From positions 2,666,001 to 2,730,000 of the forward strand of contig NZ_CP043575.1 of assembly GCF_014076495.1 (NCBI RefSeq): a DNA stretch of 64,000 bases, read 5' to 3'. The translations under genes and the position numbers were made by a program. Positions 1 through 9,346 of this stretch are shown here, in pieces. Below the pieces are notes generated by a model. It ran no database searches. It was given only the letters and a program-made list of their open reading frames with translations, and was not told where the DNA came from. Source of the stretch: Comamonas koreensis (GTDB lineage Bacteria; Pseudomonadota; Gammaproteobacteria; Burkholderiales; Burkholderiaceae_C). Position 1 is the first letter of the stretch; each line of letters opens with the position of its first letter.

Positions 1-2330
1 ATTTGGTGGAAGCTCTGGATCGCCGCGTCGGCCAGCGGGCTGCCGCTCACCACCAGCGCGCTCAAGGCGTTGTAGCGGTCGGTCATGTTGCCCGCGTCCT
101 TGTAGCGCTGCAAGGTCTTGCCAGGCCAGACCTTGTCGCCCGACTCACGGGCGGCCACGCAGAGCATCAAGAGCGCATGGCCGGCCAGTGCGCGCTTGCC
201 GGCGCTCACCGCATCGGGCACATAGGCGCCGGTGTGGCTGCATTCGTCGTAGGCCCAGGCCCAGTCGGCGGCCAGCTCAGTGGCCAGCTGCTGGCGCATG
301 GCCTCGCGCACGGCGTGCACGGTCTGCGGGTCGACCTGGTCGAGCTGCTCCGTGATATAGCCTTCGGACGGCAGGGTCAGCGCCAGGTCCTTGAAGGCGG
401 CGTCCAGCTGCGGATCGCGCAGTACTTCGCGCATCGCTTGCACAAACGAGGCGGGCAGCAGGTTGGCTTGCAGCGCGGGGGCATCGGCACCGGCGGCGCT
501 GCGTGCGGCAATCGCTTGCAGCGCAAAGCGCAGGCCCAGGCGTTGGCCCGCTTCCCAGCGGTTGAAGGCGTCTTCGTCGTGGGCCAGCAGGTGCAGGAGC
601 GCGTCATCGCTCTCTTCGATCTGCAGCACCACGGGCGCGCTAAAGTTGCGCAGCAGCGATGGGGCAGGGGCTTGCTCGACACCGTCGAACACGATGGTGT
701 GGGATTCCTCGGTCAGCACCACGGTGTGGTTAGTGGCGCTGTGGGCAATGCTGCTGAGTGCCTGGCTGGGGCGAATGTTCAGCGGCAGGCTGCGGCCGTC
801 GGCTGCCAGCAGGCCCAAGGTGACGGGGATCACAAACGGCTCCTTGCCAGGCTGGCCCGGGGTGGGTGGGCAGGACTGGGTCAGGGTCAAGGTGTAGGTC
901 TGCGCTTCTGCGTCATACACACCTTGCGCGGCCACGCGCGGCGTGCCCGACTGGCTGTACCAGCGCTTGAACTGCGGCAGGTGCTGGGCCAGTGGCGAGC
1001 CGGGGTTGGCATCGGCAATGGCCTGGGCGAAGTCGTCGCAGGTCACGGCCTGGCCGTCATGGCGCTCAAAGTAGAGCTTCATGCCTTTGGCAAAGCCTTC
1101 GCGGCCCACCAGGGTGGACTGCATGCGCACCACTTCCGAGCCTTTTTCGTAAATGGTGACGGTGTAGAAGTTGTTGATTTCTAGGTAGCTGTCCGGGCGC
1201 ACGGGGTGGGCCATGGGGCCGGCGTCTTCGGGGAACTGCACGGTGCGCAGCACGCGCACGTCGTCGATGCGCTTGACGGCGCGGGCCGAGGCGCTGCCGG
1301 CCATGTCCATGCTGAACTCCTGGTCGCGGAAGACGGTCAGGCCCTCCTTGAGCGAGAGCTGGAACCAGTCGCGGCAGGTGACGCGGTCACCCGTCCAGTT
1401 GTGGAAGTACTCGTGTCCCACCACCGACTCGATATTGGCGTAGTCGGCATCGGTCGCGGTGGCCTGGCTGGCCAGCACGTACTTGGTGTTGAAGATGTTC
1501 AGGCCCTTGTTCTCCATCGCGCCCATGTTGAAGTCGCTGGTGGCGACGATCATGAAGCGGTCCAGGTCCAGGCTCAGGCCAAAGCGGGCTTCGTCCCAGG
1601 CGATGGAGGCCATCAGCGAGTTCATCGCGTGCTCGGTCTTCTCCAGGTCGCCCGGGCGCACAAAGACCTGCAGCAGGTGCTCTTTGCCGGCGCGGCTCTT
1701 GATCTTTTGCTCGCGGGCAACGAGGTTGCCGGCCACCAGTGCGAACAGGTAGCAGGGCTTTTTATGCGGATCGACCCACTTGGCAAAGTGGCGGCCTTCG
1801 TTGCCAGGCCCTTGCAAGTCGCCTTGCTCGACCAGGTTGCCATTGGACAGCAGCACCGGAAACTGGGCCTTGTTGGCGCGCAGGGTCACGGTGTACATGG
1901 CCATCACATCGGGACGGTCCAGGAAATAGGTGATGCGGCGAAAGCCTTCGGCCTCGCACTGCGTGAAGAACGAGCCATTGCTGGTGTACAAGCCCATCAG
2001 CTTGGTGTTCTTCTCGGGCATGCAGGTGGTGAAGATCTCCAGGTCGACGGGGTCGCTGCCTTCTGGCAGGTTCTCCAGCACCAGGTCCGAGCCGTCCATC
2101 TTGAACGAGGACGCTGCGCCATTGACCATCACGCGGGCCAGGTTCAGCTCGTCGCCATTGAGGTGCAGCGGCTGGGCCGGCACATCGGGGTTGCGGCGCA
2201 CGCGCATCTTGTTGAGCACGCGCGTCTTGGCCGGGTCCAGATCGAATGTCAGGTCGACCGTATCAATCCACCATGCCGGGGCCTGGTAGTCGGCGCGGTA
2301 CACGGTGTGTGCTTGTCCTTCACGCATCAT
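1..2330 (-). CDS. pepN: Aminopeptidase N (M1 family), C-terminus beyond window
   Basis: Zinc metallopeptidase that removes N-terminal residues from peptides in the cytoplasm. Reading the minus strand from the ATG at 2330 gives about 776 residues without a stop, running off the left edge; family members are about 870 residues. The substrate-binding GAMEN motif is at residues 270-274 and the zinc motif HEYFHNW at 306-312, with the third ligand Glu at 329, so H306, H310 and E329 match the canonical HExxH-x18-E spacing. The start is preceded by GGAGAAG and overlaps the last codons of the upstream HAD gene, which suggests translational coupling. A second ATG follows immediately (2327). The call is firm; only the C-terminal end is unseen. 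Confidence 0.96.
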   Translation of the reverse strand, partial: MMREGQAHTVYRADYQAPAWWIDTVDLTFDLDPAKTRVLNKMRVRRNPDVPAQPLHLNGDELNLARVMVNGAASSFKMDGSDLVLENLPEGSDPVDLEIFTTCMPEKNTKLMGLYTSNGSFFTQCEAEGFRRITYFLDRPDVMAMYTVTLRANKAQFPVLLSNGNLVEQGDLQGPGNEGRHFAKWVDPHKKPCYLFALVAGNLVAREQKIKSRAGKEHLLQVFVRPGDLEKTEHAMNSLMASIAWDEARFGLSLDLDRFMIVATSDFNMGAMENKGLNIFNTKYVLASQATATDADYANIESVVGHEYFHNWTGDRVTCRDWFQLSLKEGLTVFRDQEFSMDMAGSASARAVKRIDDVRVLRTVQFPEDAGPMAHPVRPDSYLEINNFYTVTIYEKGSEVVRMQSTLVGREGFAKGMKLYFERHDGQAVTCDDFAQAIADANPGSPLAQHLPQFKRWYSQSGTPRVAAQGVYDAEAQTYTLTLTQSCPPTPGQPGKEPFVIPVTLGLLAADGRSLPLNIRPSQALSSIAHSATNHTVVLTEESHTIVFDGVEQAPAPSLLRNFSAPVVLQIEESDDALLHLLAHDEDAFNRWEAGQRLGLRFALQAIAARSAAGADAPALQANLLPASFVQAMREVLRDPQLDAAFKDLALTLPSEGYITEQLDQVDPQTVHAVREAMRQQLATELAADWAWAYDECSHTGAYVPDAVSAGKRALAGHALLMLCVAARESGDKVWPGKTLQRYKDAGNMTDRYNALSALVVSGSPLADAAIQSFHQ

Positions 2331-2991
2331 GGAGCTTCTCCAAAAATTGGTTGTTGAGCAGGGTCGAAAAATCGGGCGCCCATGCCAGAACATGGGGGCC
2401 GCTGAGTTGCTGGGCATCGTGCGTGGTGCCAATGCCCACCGCACGCATGCCGGCGCGCCGCGCCGCCTCAATGCCGTGCGGCGCATCTTCAAACACGATG
2501 CAGGCGGCCGGGTCTATTGCCAGGCGCTCGGCCGCCTTCAGAAAAATATCGGGGTGGGGCTTGCCGGGCAGGCCCTCGTCGCCACGCGCAATCGCCTGGG
2601 CCGGGGGCTGCATCTGCAGGTTGTCCAGCACAAAGCGTACATTGTCCTGGTCGCCCGCAGTGCCAATGGCCACTTTGAGGCCCATGTCTCGCGCCTGGGC
2701 ATGAAAACGGTCAAAGCCATCGACCGCGCAGAAATGGGCGGCAAACAGCTCGCGGTAAATGCCTTCTTTTTCTGCGGTGATGCGCTCGCTCTCTTCGGGG
2801 CTCACCGTGCGGCCCATCAGCGCGCAGGCGCATTCAAAGGCATTCTTGCCCGTGGTCTGCGCCATGAAGGCGGGCACATCCAGATCCATGGCGTGGCGGC
2901 GTGCGTATTCCACCCAGGCCTGGGTGTGCCAGGGCATGGAGTGAACCATGGTGCCGTCCATGTCAAAAATCAGCGCTTCGATCGCAGGCAT
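2320..2991 (-). CDS. HAD-superfamily hydrolase, beta-phosphoglucomutase-like
   Basis: Predicted cytoplasmic sugar-phosphate phosphatase or phosphoglucomutase-like enzyme of 223 residues. Motif I is DMDGTMVHS near residue 9, where the first Asp is the nucleophile. The GKPHP segment with its conserved Lys and the FEDAPHGIEAA motif IV follow in the C-terminal half, and a helical cap lies between. I chose the ATG at 2991 because it places motif I at the usual distance from the N-terminus; an upstream in-frame ATG at 3066 would add 25 atypical residues. The stop overlaps the pepN start, so the two genes probably form one transcription unit. The substrate cannot be told from sequence. Confidence 0.85.
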   Translation of the reverse strand: MPAIEALIFDMDGTMVHSMPWHTQAWVEYARRHAMDLDVPAFMAQTTGKNAFECACALMGRTVSPEESERITAEKEGIYRELFAAHFCAVDGFDRFHAQARDMGLKVAIGTAGDQDNVRFVLDNLQMQPPAQAIARGDEGLPGKPHPDIFLKAAERLAIDPAACIVFEDAPHGIEAARRAGMRAVGIGTTHDAQQLSGPHVLAWAPDFSTLLNNQFLEKLHDA

Positions 2992-3092
2992 TGGGCTTGT
3001 CTTCAGGTCCGTATCGGCTGGGAGGCCCAGCCAATCGATAGAGGGGCTGAGGCACGCCGCATGCACCGCTGCATGGGGAGTGCCACAGGTTT

Positions 3093-4197
3093 TTAAACGC
3101 CTTGCTTGAGCGAGGCTTCGATGAACACGTCCAGGTCGCCGTCCAGCACCTTTTGGGTGGCTGAGACTTCGACGTTGGTACGCAGGTCCTTGATACGGCT
3201 GTTGTCCAGCACGTAGCTGCGGATCTGGTGGCCCCAGCCCACATCGGTCTTGGTGTCTTCGAGCTTTTGCTGCTCTTCCATGCGCTTGCGCATTTCAAAG
3301 TCATAGAGCTTGGAGCGCAGGCGCTGCCAGGCTACATCGCGGTTGCTGTGCTGGCTGCGGCCATCCTGGCACTGCACGACGATGCCGGTCGGGATGTGGG
3401 TCAGGCGCACGGCCGAGTCGGTCTTGTTGATGTGCTGACCACCCGCGCCCGAGGCACGGTAGGTGTCGGTACGCACATCCGAGGGGTTGATGTTGATCTC
3501 GATGGAGTCATCAATCTCGGGGTAGACGAACAGCGACGAGAAGCTGGTGTGGCGGCCGCCCGAGGAGTCGAACGGGCTCTTGCGAACAAGGCGGTGCACA
3601 CCGGTTTCGGTGCGCAGCAGGCCAAAGGCGTACTCGCCCTCGATCTTGATCGTGGCGCTCTTGATGCCGGCGACGTCGCCCGGGGTTTCTTCTTCAACAG
3701 TGGCCTTGAAGCCCTTGCGCTCGGCGTACTTGAGGTACTGGCGCAGCAGCATGCTGGCCCAGTCGCAGGCTTCGGTGCCACCGGCGCCAGCCTGGATGTC
3801 GACAAAGCAGTTGAGCGGGTCGGCCTCGTTGCGGAACATGCGGCGGAACTCGAGCTCCTCGATCAGCGGGCGCAGCTTGGCAGCCTCGGCCTCGATGGTC
3901 TCCAGCCCGGCGTCATCGCCTTCTTCCTTGCTCATCTCGAAGAGCTCGGTGTTGTCGGCCAGCTCACTGCTCAGCTTTTGCAAGGTCAGCACGACGGAGT
4001 CGAGGGCCTTCTTTTCCTTGCCCAGCTCCTGGGCCTTCTTGGGATCGTTCCAGACGCTGGGGTCTTCCAGCGAGGCGTTTACCGTGCGCAGTCGTTCGTA
4101 CTTTGCATCGTAGTCAAAGATACCTCCGAAGCTCTTCTGTCCGGCTGGACAGGTCTTCGAGGGTGTTGCCGATTTGGTTGATGCGTTCTGCTTCCAT
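3093..4197 (-). CDS. prfB: Peptide chain release factor 2, made by programmed +1 frameshift
   Basis: Recognises UAA and UGA stop codons and triggers hydrolysis of peptidyl-tRNA. The first reading frame starts at the ATG at 4197 ([16 protein letters not shown]) and runs 27 codons to an in-frame UGA at 4116-4114. A +1 shift at CTT-TGA-C continues as DYDAKYERL to the stop at 3093, giving a 367-residue protein (E. coli RF2 is 365). The stop-specificity tripeptide SPF falls at about residues 207-209 and the catalytic GGQ at about 252-254. The frame without the shift would begin with an unrelated 29-residue sequence, so a simple ORF call at 4202 is wrong. HAD and pepN lie downstream rather than the common lysS partner. 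Confidence 0.97.
4113..4127 (-). promoter_or_regulatory. prfB autoregulatory frameshift site
   Basis: On the minus strand a Shine-Dalgarno-like GGAGG (4127-4123) lies three bases before CTT TGA C (4119-4113). This is the standard RF2 arrangement: when RF2 is scarce the UGA is read slowly and ribosomes slip +1, restoring RF2 synthesis. Confidence 0.95.
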
Positions 4198-4345
4198 GTC
4201 ACTGTGTCCTATTATTGCGGTCTAGCCCGTTATTGTCGCATGCTGGCAGCGCTTGGCCGGCCAGTGGTGCTTTAGGGCATATGCTTGATTTAATAATGTT
4301 TTTGCTCCCGCTGCGCCGCGTTTGCGGCGCTGGGCGAGGCGAGGC

Positions 4346-5017
4346 TCACTTCCAGGCAAACCGGGGCTGGTCAAAATGCGCGACGCGGGTGGGGTGCCCC
4401 AGCAGGCAAACCTCACGAAACTGGTACAAAAATGCGGCTGTAGGTGCGGCCACCCAGCTCTTGCCCATGGGCATGCGCAGCACCGGGTGGGGGGAGGCAT
4501 CGGTGTGCTCCAGCATCGGCGTATCGCTGCGCAGCAGCTCGGCCAGTGGGATGCGGTGCACGCTGGCCACTTCATCGGGGTTGGGTTGCAGCTGGGCGGT
4601 GGCACCGGCCCAGACCACCACCGGGGTGATGACAAAGCCAGAACGCGTGGCGTAGTCATCGAGGCAACCGAGCACTTGGCTGGGCGCCAGCAACAGGCCC
4701 GCCTCTTCATGCAGTTCGCGCAACGCCGCCTGCTCGGCGGTCTCGCCCGCCTCGATGCGGCCGCCGGGCAGGGCCCATTGGCCCGGGTGGTTGCGCAAGT
4801 GCAGGGCGCGGCGCGTCAGCAGCAGTGCGGCCTCGTTGCTCCACTGCGCGGGTGGGGGCATGCCTTCGAGCCCGGCGCCCGGGCCTTCGTCCAGCAGCAC
4901 CAGCGCGACGGCGGCCTGGGACTGGCCGGCGACGCCCATGCGCTGCACCTCAAAATGCTGCAGGCTGTGGTGGATGCGCGTTCGCAGGGCGTCGCTCAGG
5001 GGCATGGCATGGGTCAT
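4346..5017 (-). CDS. Nudix hydrolase
   Basis: A 223-residue protein predicted to hydrolyse a nucleoside-diphosphate-linked substrate in the cytoplasm. A complete Nudix box GX5EX7REUXEEXGU spans about residues 86-108, with R100-E101 and E104-E105 as the metal-binding core. A conserved [20 protein letters not shown] stretch lies just before the box. That stretch recalls the CoA-pyrophosphatase (NudL-like) subgroup, but the substrate is not certain. It is separated by about 150 bases from prfB, transcribed in the same direction. Confidence 0.88.
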   Translation of the reverse strand: MTHAMPLSDALRTRIHHSLQHFEVQRMGVAGQSQAAVALVLLDEGPGAGLEGMPPPAQWSNEAALLLTRRALHLRNHPGQWALPGGRIEAGETAEQAALRELHEEAGLLLAPSQVLGCLDDYATRSGFVITPVVVWAGATAQLQPNPDEVASVHRIPLAELLRSDTPMLEHTDASPHPVLRMPMGKSWVAAPTAAFLYQFREVCLLGHPTRVAHFDQPRFAWK

Positions 5018-5098
5018 AGGGCTGCTGCATTGTAGAAGCGGCCCGGCCGGCTACGGCGCGCCAGAGAGACAGGGGGCGGTGTTCGGGACTTTAAGGGT

Positions 5099-5632
5099 TC
5101 AGCTGGAGCGGCTCCTGTGGCGCAGGCAGACCTGGAACATCAATCCAAAGCCCGCATCGGGCCCAAACTGGGCAGGCCAAGGCTCGCCCGGGGTCAGCAG
5201 CAGGCGGCCATGCATCACGCCGGCATCGCCTGGCTGGGAGGTAATGAGTATCTCAGGGCCGCATCCACCGGGCAGCAGTACCCGCAGGGTCTGGCCCTGG
5301 TGGTAGTGCAGGGGGGCTTGCGGTTCAAAGATCAGCCGGACCGTGCCGTGTGCATGGCCGCTGGCGTCGCACAGCATGCAATGCACGATGCCTGGGGCGC
5401 TGCCCTTGGGCCAGGACATTGCCTGCCCCGCAACTGGACCTTTGTGGTGCTGTGCGTATTGCGCCGTGCTGCTGCAGGCCCACGCCTGCCTGCCATGGGG
5501 CGCGCACTGAGGGCAATGGGATTGGGTGCAAGGCGTTGGTATGCTTTTGCCGTCCTCGGGCTTGGGGTCGCGCGGCTTGTCTGGCCGGGGTGCGGGGGGA
5601 GGGTGGCTGTGGGGGTTGGGCGGCTGGAACAT
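5099..5632 (-). CDS. Hypothetical protein with paired CxxC motifs
   Basis: I do not recognise this 177-residue protein. It has a proline-rich N-terminus of about 30 residues, a CTQSHCPQC cluster near residue 35, a second HCMLC element near residue 85, and a C-terminal half rich in beta-prone segments such as GQTLRVLLPGG. The two Cys pairs could bind a metal, which is inference. Codon third positions on this strand are GC-rich as in neighbouring genes. An equally long plus-strand frame (5117-5650) exists, so the strand is a judgement. Confidence 0.5.
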   Translation of the reverse strand: MFQPPNPHSHPPPAPRPDKPRDPKPEDGKSIPTPCTQSHCPQCAPHGRQAWACSSTAQYAQHHKGPVAGQAMSWPKGSAPGIVHCMLCDASGHAHGTVRLIFEPQAPLHYHQGQTLRVLLPGGCGPEILITSQPGDAGVMHGRLLLTPGEPWPAQFGPDAGFGLMFQVCLRHRSRSS

Positions 5633-5926
5633 CGGGGGCTGTCGCTATAACTGTATTGAACGGATTAATGATCTCGATAGTTTTTTATAAATAATAAAAG
5701 ATGAAGCTTCAGCAGAACTTACGGGTTATTGGCGACTGATGCGGATCAAAAGAGCGATGAATAACGCTTGACAGCGCCTCAATCTGCTGCGCGGTGCTAG
5801 CTGAGCGGCGGTGATGCCCGTGTCGATGGGCGTCTCTGCCTGGCGCGCATGGCGGGCATGGCCAGCGAGGTGTCAAAAAATGCTTTTACACTTGGTTTTT
5901 TTGACCGACACCGCTGAATTTTTCTT

Positions 5927-6988
5927 ATGCAAGACATCCAACTTGGCCGCAGTGATTTGAAGGTTTCGCCCATTTGCCTGGGCACGATGACGTTTGGCGA
6001 GCAAGTGAGCGAGGCGGATGCGCATGCGATGCTCAGCCATTCGCTGGCGCGCGGCGTGTACTTCTGGGACACGGCGGAGATGTACTCGGTGCCCGCCCGC
6101 GCCGAAACCTATGGTGCGACGGAGACCATCATCGGCAACTGGTTCAAGGCCAACCCGGGCCAGCGCGACAAGGTGGTGCTGGCCAGCAAGGTGGCGGGCC
6201 CGTCGCGCGGCATGCCCTGGGTGCGCGAAGGCAAGGGCATGACGGCGGCCGACATCGTGGCATCGTGCGAGGCGAGCCTGCGCCGCCTGCAGACCGATGT
6301 GATCGACCTCTACCAGATCCATTGGCCCGAGCGCCATGTGCCCGCCTTTGGCAATCTGTACTACGACCCGAAAAAGGAAACCAGCGAGACAACGATTGGC
6401 GAGCAGCTGCAGGCGCTGGCTGGCCTGGTCAAGGCCGGCAAGATCCGCCACATTGGCCTGTCCAACGAGACGCCGTATGGCGTGCATGAGTTTGTGCGCC
6501 TGGCCGAGCAGCATGGCCTGCCGCGCGTGGCCAGCGTGCAAAACCCGTACTGCCTCATCAACCGCAGCTGGGAAAACGGCCTGGATGAAACCTGCGACCG
6601 CCTGGGTGTGTCGCTGCTGGCGTACTCGCCCCTCGCCTTTGGCCTGCTGACGGGCAAGTACGACGACAGCGGCATCACCGGCCCCCAGGCACCCCAGGGC
6701 GCGCGCATTGCCAGCTATGAATCGGTGCGCAAGCAGCGCTGGGGCCGCCCCGAGGCGCTGGATGCCGCCAAGCGCTACAACCAGCTGGCACGCGACCATG
6801 GCCTGACCCCGGCTGCATTGGCACTGGCCTTTTGCTACAACAAATGGCAGGTGGGCAGCACCATCATCGGTGTGCGCACGATGGAGCAACTGGACGAAGA
6901 CCTCAACGTCTGGGGCACGCAGCTGTCCGAGGCCTTGCTGCAGGAGATTGACGCACTGCGCTGGGCGCTGGGCGATCCGGCGCAATAA
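5927..6988 (+). CDS. tas: NADP(H)-dependent aldo-keto reductase, Tas-like
   Basis: A 353-residue TIM-barrel oxidoreductase. The catalytic tetrad is visible: D48 and Y53 in DTAEMY, K88 in ASKVAGPSR and H132 in YQIHWPER. The GTMTFGEQVSEADAHA opening, the VPARAETYGATE segment and the SNETPYGVHEF segment follow the E. coli Tas protein closely, so the family assignment is firm although the physiological substrate is unknown. The start lies just after an AT-rich leader. No strong ribosome site is seen. A repeat element follows the stop codon. Confidence 0.9.
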   Translation: MQDIQLGRSDLKVSPICLGTMTFGEQVSEADAHAMLSHSLARGVYFWDTAEMYSVPARAETYGATETIIGNWFKANPGQRDKVVLASKVAGPSRGMPWVREGKGMTAADIVASCEASLRRLQTDVIDLYQIHWPERHVPAFGNLYYDPKKETSETTIGEQLQALAGLVKAGKIRHIGLSNETPYGVHEFVRLAEQHGLPRVASVQNPYCLINRSWENGLDETCDRLGVSLLAYSPLAFGLLTGKYDDSGITGPQAPQGARIASYESVRKQRWGRPEALDAAKRYNQLARDHGLTPAALALAFCYNKWQVGSTIIGVRTMEQLDEDLNVWGTQLSEALLQEIDALRWALGDPAQ

Positions 6989-6993
6989 GAGAC

Positions 6994-7160
6994 GTTAACA
7001 CAACCCTTCATACGTCGTTGCCTCGCTGGCCGCGCCCTGCCTTGTCGTACTACTGTACTGCCTGCGGCAGGACGCCTAGTCGGGGACGCCTAGTCGGGGA
7101 CGCCTAGTCGGGGACGCCTAGTCTCAACCGCAAACCTTCGGTTTGCTGGGTCGTGTTACC
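6994..7160 (+). repeat. Structured dispersed repeat, copy A, with 14-bp tandem array
   Basis: The element begins with GTTAACACAACCC (6994-7006) and ends with GGGTCGTGTTACC (7148-7160). These ends are inverted repeats with 11 of 13 matches. Inside lies a tandem array of the 14-bp unit ACGCCTAGTCGGGG (about 3.7 copies, roughly 7072-7122), followed by a perfect small hairpin GCAAACC-ttc-GGTTTGC. Copy B at 24260-24368 is the same element in reverse orientation without the array. It fills the gap between tas and the next gene. Confidence 0.8.
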
Positions 7161-7346
7161 GGCTCTAAGTCTCCAACAGGTTCTGAGGTCCTGGAGGGGG
7201 CTGATGAAGGCGCTGACCTGCAGGCCCTGGTGCAAACCAGGGCCTTTGGCGTTGCCAAGGCCGCTATGCTTGGCGGCGCCCTCTACTTATTTTTTCGGGA
7301 CAATAGGGGCAGATTTTGTGTGGCGCCTGCCGCCACCCCTCCAGCC

Positions 7347-7838
7347 ATGAGCAAAAAAAACCATATCAGCGAAACGCCTGCCACCCAGTTTCTGAAGGCG
7401 CACAAGGTGGCGTTTACCGAGCATCCCTACGACTATGTGGAGCATGGCGGCACGTCCGAGTCGGCCCGCCAGCTGGGGCTCGATGAGCATGTCGTCGTCA
7501 AGACCCTGGTGATGCAGAACCAGGATGCCAAGCCGCTGATCGTGCTGATGCATGGCGACTGCAAGGTGTCGACCAAGAGCCTGGCGCGCCAGATTGGCGC
7601 CAAGAGCGTGGAGCCCTGCACGCCCGAGGTGGCCAGCCGCCACAGCGGTTATCTGGTGGGGGGCACCTCACCGTTTGGCCTGCGCAAGGCCATGCCGGTC
7701 TATATCCAGGAGACGATTCTGGCGCTGCCGCGTATCGCCATCAACGGCGGGCGGCGTGGTTTTTTGGTGCAGATCGACCCCAAAGCGTGCGTGGAGGTGC
7801 TGGGCGCTCAGCCGGTGCAATGCGCGCTGGCAGAATGA
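7347..7838 (+). CDS. ybaK: YbaK/EbsC-family aminoacyl-tRNA deacylase
   Basis: A 163-residue editing-domain protein that hydrolyses mischarged tRNA, typically Cys-tRNA(Pro). The core VVKTLVMQNQDAKPLIVLMHGD segment has the invariant Lys, and GYLVGGTSPFGLRKAMPVYI is the family's conserved glycine-rich loop. I chose the ATG at 7347 (MSKKNHISETPATQFL) because this matches family N-termini. The frame is open upstream to 7143, but that extension would translate part of repeat copy A and is not plausible. Confidence 0.92.
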   Translation: MSKKNHISETPATQFLKAHKVAFTEHPYDYVEHGGTSESARQLGLDEHVVVKTLVMQNQDAKPLIVLMHGDCKVSTKSLARQIGAKSVEPCTPEVASRHSGYLVGGTSPFGLRKAMPVYIQETILALPRIAINGGRRGFLVQIDPKACVEVLGAQPVQCALAE

Positions 7839-7905
7839 TGCCTGTTTTTGACCTAGATATACCAGTGCGCGCCGGCCGCCCAGGCGCGCAGACAAGGGGA
7901 GCAAT

Positions 7906-8538
7906 TTGAGTACCGTTTATTCCATCCTGGCCACCATCCTGGCCTACCTCATCGGTTCGCTGTCATTTGCGGTGATCGTCAGCCGCACGATGGGCCTGAG
8001 TGACCCGCGCACCTATGGCAGCAAAAACCCGGGTGCCACCAATGTGCTGCGCTCGGGCAGCAAGGCTGCGGCCGTGGTGACCTTGCTGCTCGATGCCGCC
8101 AAGGGCTGGCTGCCGGTGGCGCTGGTGGTCTGGTTGGGCAAGCCCTATGGCCTCGAAGAGGGCACTGTCGCCCTGGTGGGAATTGCGGCATTTCTGGGCC
8201 ACCTCTGGCCGGTGTTCTTCAAGTTTGAAGGCGGCAAGGGCGTGGCCACTGCGCTGGGCGTGCTGCTGGGCTTTAGCGGTTGGCTGGGTCTCTTGGTCTT
8301 GCTGGCCTGGGTGGCGGTCGCTGCCATCTGGCGCTATTCGTCGCTGTCGTCGCTGGTGGCGGCGGTGCTGGCGCCGGTGTTCTACATCCTCATCGGTGGC
8401 GAGCTCTGGGATTTCCATGCCGAGATCTTTGTCGCGATCCTGGTGATGTCGGCCTTGCTGGTCTACCGCCACAAGCTCAACATCCAGCGCCTGGTCGAAG
8501 GCAAGGAATCCAAGCTGGGTCAAAAGAAAAGCAAGTGA
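7906..8538 (+). CDS. plsY: Acyl-phosphate glycerol-3-phosphate acyltransferase
   Basis: Integral inner-membrane enzyme that transfers an acyl group from acyl-phosphate to glycerol-3-phosphate, the first step of phospholipid synthesis. The 210 residues carry about five hydrophobic segments. All family motifs are present: GSKNPGATNVLR near residue 38, FKFEGGKGVATALG in the middle, and the C-terminal YRHKLNIQRL. The start is a TTG preceded by AGGGGA; no ATG fits. A strong terminator follows. Confidence 0.95.
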   Translation: MSTVYSILATILAYLIGSLSFAVIVSRTMGLSDPRTYGSKNPGATNVLRSGSKAAAVVTLLLDAAKGWLPVALVVWLGKPYGLEEGTVALVGIAAFLGHLWPVFFKFEGGKGVATALGVLLGFSGWLGLLVLLAWVAVAAIWRYSSLSSLVAAVLAPVFYILIGGELWDFHAEIFVAILVMSALLVYRHKLNIQRLVEGKESKLGQKKSK

Positions 8539-8566
8539 TGCGTCGCGCTGCCGACGGGCAGATGGC

Positions 8567-8603
8567 AAAAGGGCTGAACCCCCATAGCGGGTTCAGCCCT
8601 TTT
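8567..8603 (+). terminator. Rho-independent terminator after plsY
   Basis: GGGCTGAACCC (8571-8581) pairs perfectly with GGGTTCAGCCC (8589-8599) around a 7-base loop. It is flanked by AAAA and TTTT, so it can also serve the convergent protease gene. Confidence 0.9.
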
Positions 8604-8635
8604 GTTTTGCCGGCTTTCAGCCCAGCCGTTGCACG

Positions 8636-9346
8636 CTATTTGATCCGGTCCAAGGTCATCTGCGGGCCGGCGCGTTTCATCTCAAAGGCATTGAGAAAGC
8701 TGTTGCCCAGCAGCACATAAGGCATGTTGGCCGAGGTGACCACGGCATCGACATTGCGCAGCTCCACATCGGAGATGCGCACGCTGCTCAGCTGGAGGTG
8801 CCAGCCGTTGCTGACGCCATTGGCCGTGCCCATGCGCACTGCACGGCCCTGTTTGTAGTCAATCCCCAGCTTGAGCGCCTCGCTCATCCCCAGGCTCACC
8901 GTTGTGGCACCGGTATCGACCAGAAAGCGCGTGGCCTTGCCGTTGATCATGCCGGCCGTCATGAAGTGCCCGCTGGCATCGGCTGCCAACACAATACGGC
9001 CGGTGTTGCTGACGGGCAGCGCCGCATCGGCCACGCTGACCGGCGACTCACCCATGCGCAGGCTGTGCAGGGCGCCCGCGATGCTGACCTGTGCCTGCCC
9101 ATCCTTGACGCTGACCACCTGCACCTGCTGGTAGCTGCTGCCCACTGCCACGGCCTTGGGCGCCCGGCCATCGATGACGAGCAAGGCCTTGTCCCCCAGA
9201 ATGCCGGCCAGCGCCACCGAGCGGGGGCCTTCGGCGGCATCTTGTGCATGGACGGCCCAACTGGCGCTGCCGCACAGGGCCAGTGCCAACGCCCAGTGGT
9301 GCAGGCGGGTTGGGGCGGGGCAAGGCTTGGGGACTGAAAGCTTCAT
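8636..9346 (-). CDS. Secreted retropepsin-like aspartic protease (clan AA, TIGR02281 type)
   Basis: A 236-residue protein. It has a likely Sec signal peptide (hydrophobic WALALALCGSASWAVHA, about residues 18-34), an N-terminal beta-rich region of about 75 residues, and a C-terminal retropepsin fold with the active-site triad in FLVDTGATTVSL (D144-T145-G146) and a YVLLGNSFLNAFEM closing motif. It would act as a periplasmic or membrane-facing dimeric protease; the substrate is unknown. An upstream ATG at 9373 is possible. Convergent with plsY. Confidence 0.85.
   Translation of the reverse strand: MKLSVPKPCPAPTRLHHWALALALCGSASWAVHAQDAAEGPRSVALAGILGDKALLVIDGRAPKAVAVGSSYQQVQVVSVKDGQAQVSIAGALHSLRMGESPVSVADAALPVSNTGRIVLAADASGHFMTAGMINGKATRFLVDTGATTVSLGMSEALKLGIDYKQGRAVRMGTANGVSNGWHLQLSSVRISDVELRNVDAVVTSANMPYVLLGNSFLNAFEMKRAGPQMTLDRIK

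Noticed and set aside
3..2357. Two long plus-strand frames across the pepN region
   Set aside because: The opposite strand encodes aminopeptidase N with all motifs in place; these frames are GC-rich shadows with no recognisable domain.
7143..7346. N-terminal extension of the YbaK-like protein
   Set aside because: It would translate the end of a dispersed repeat, and homologues start at the ATG at 7347.
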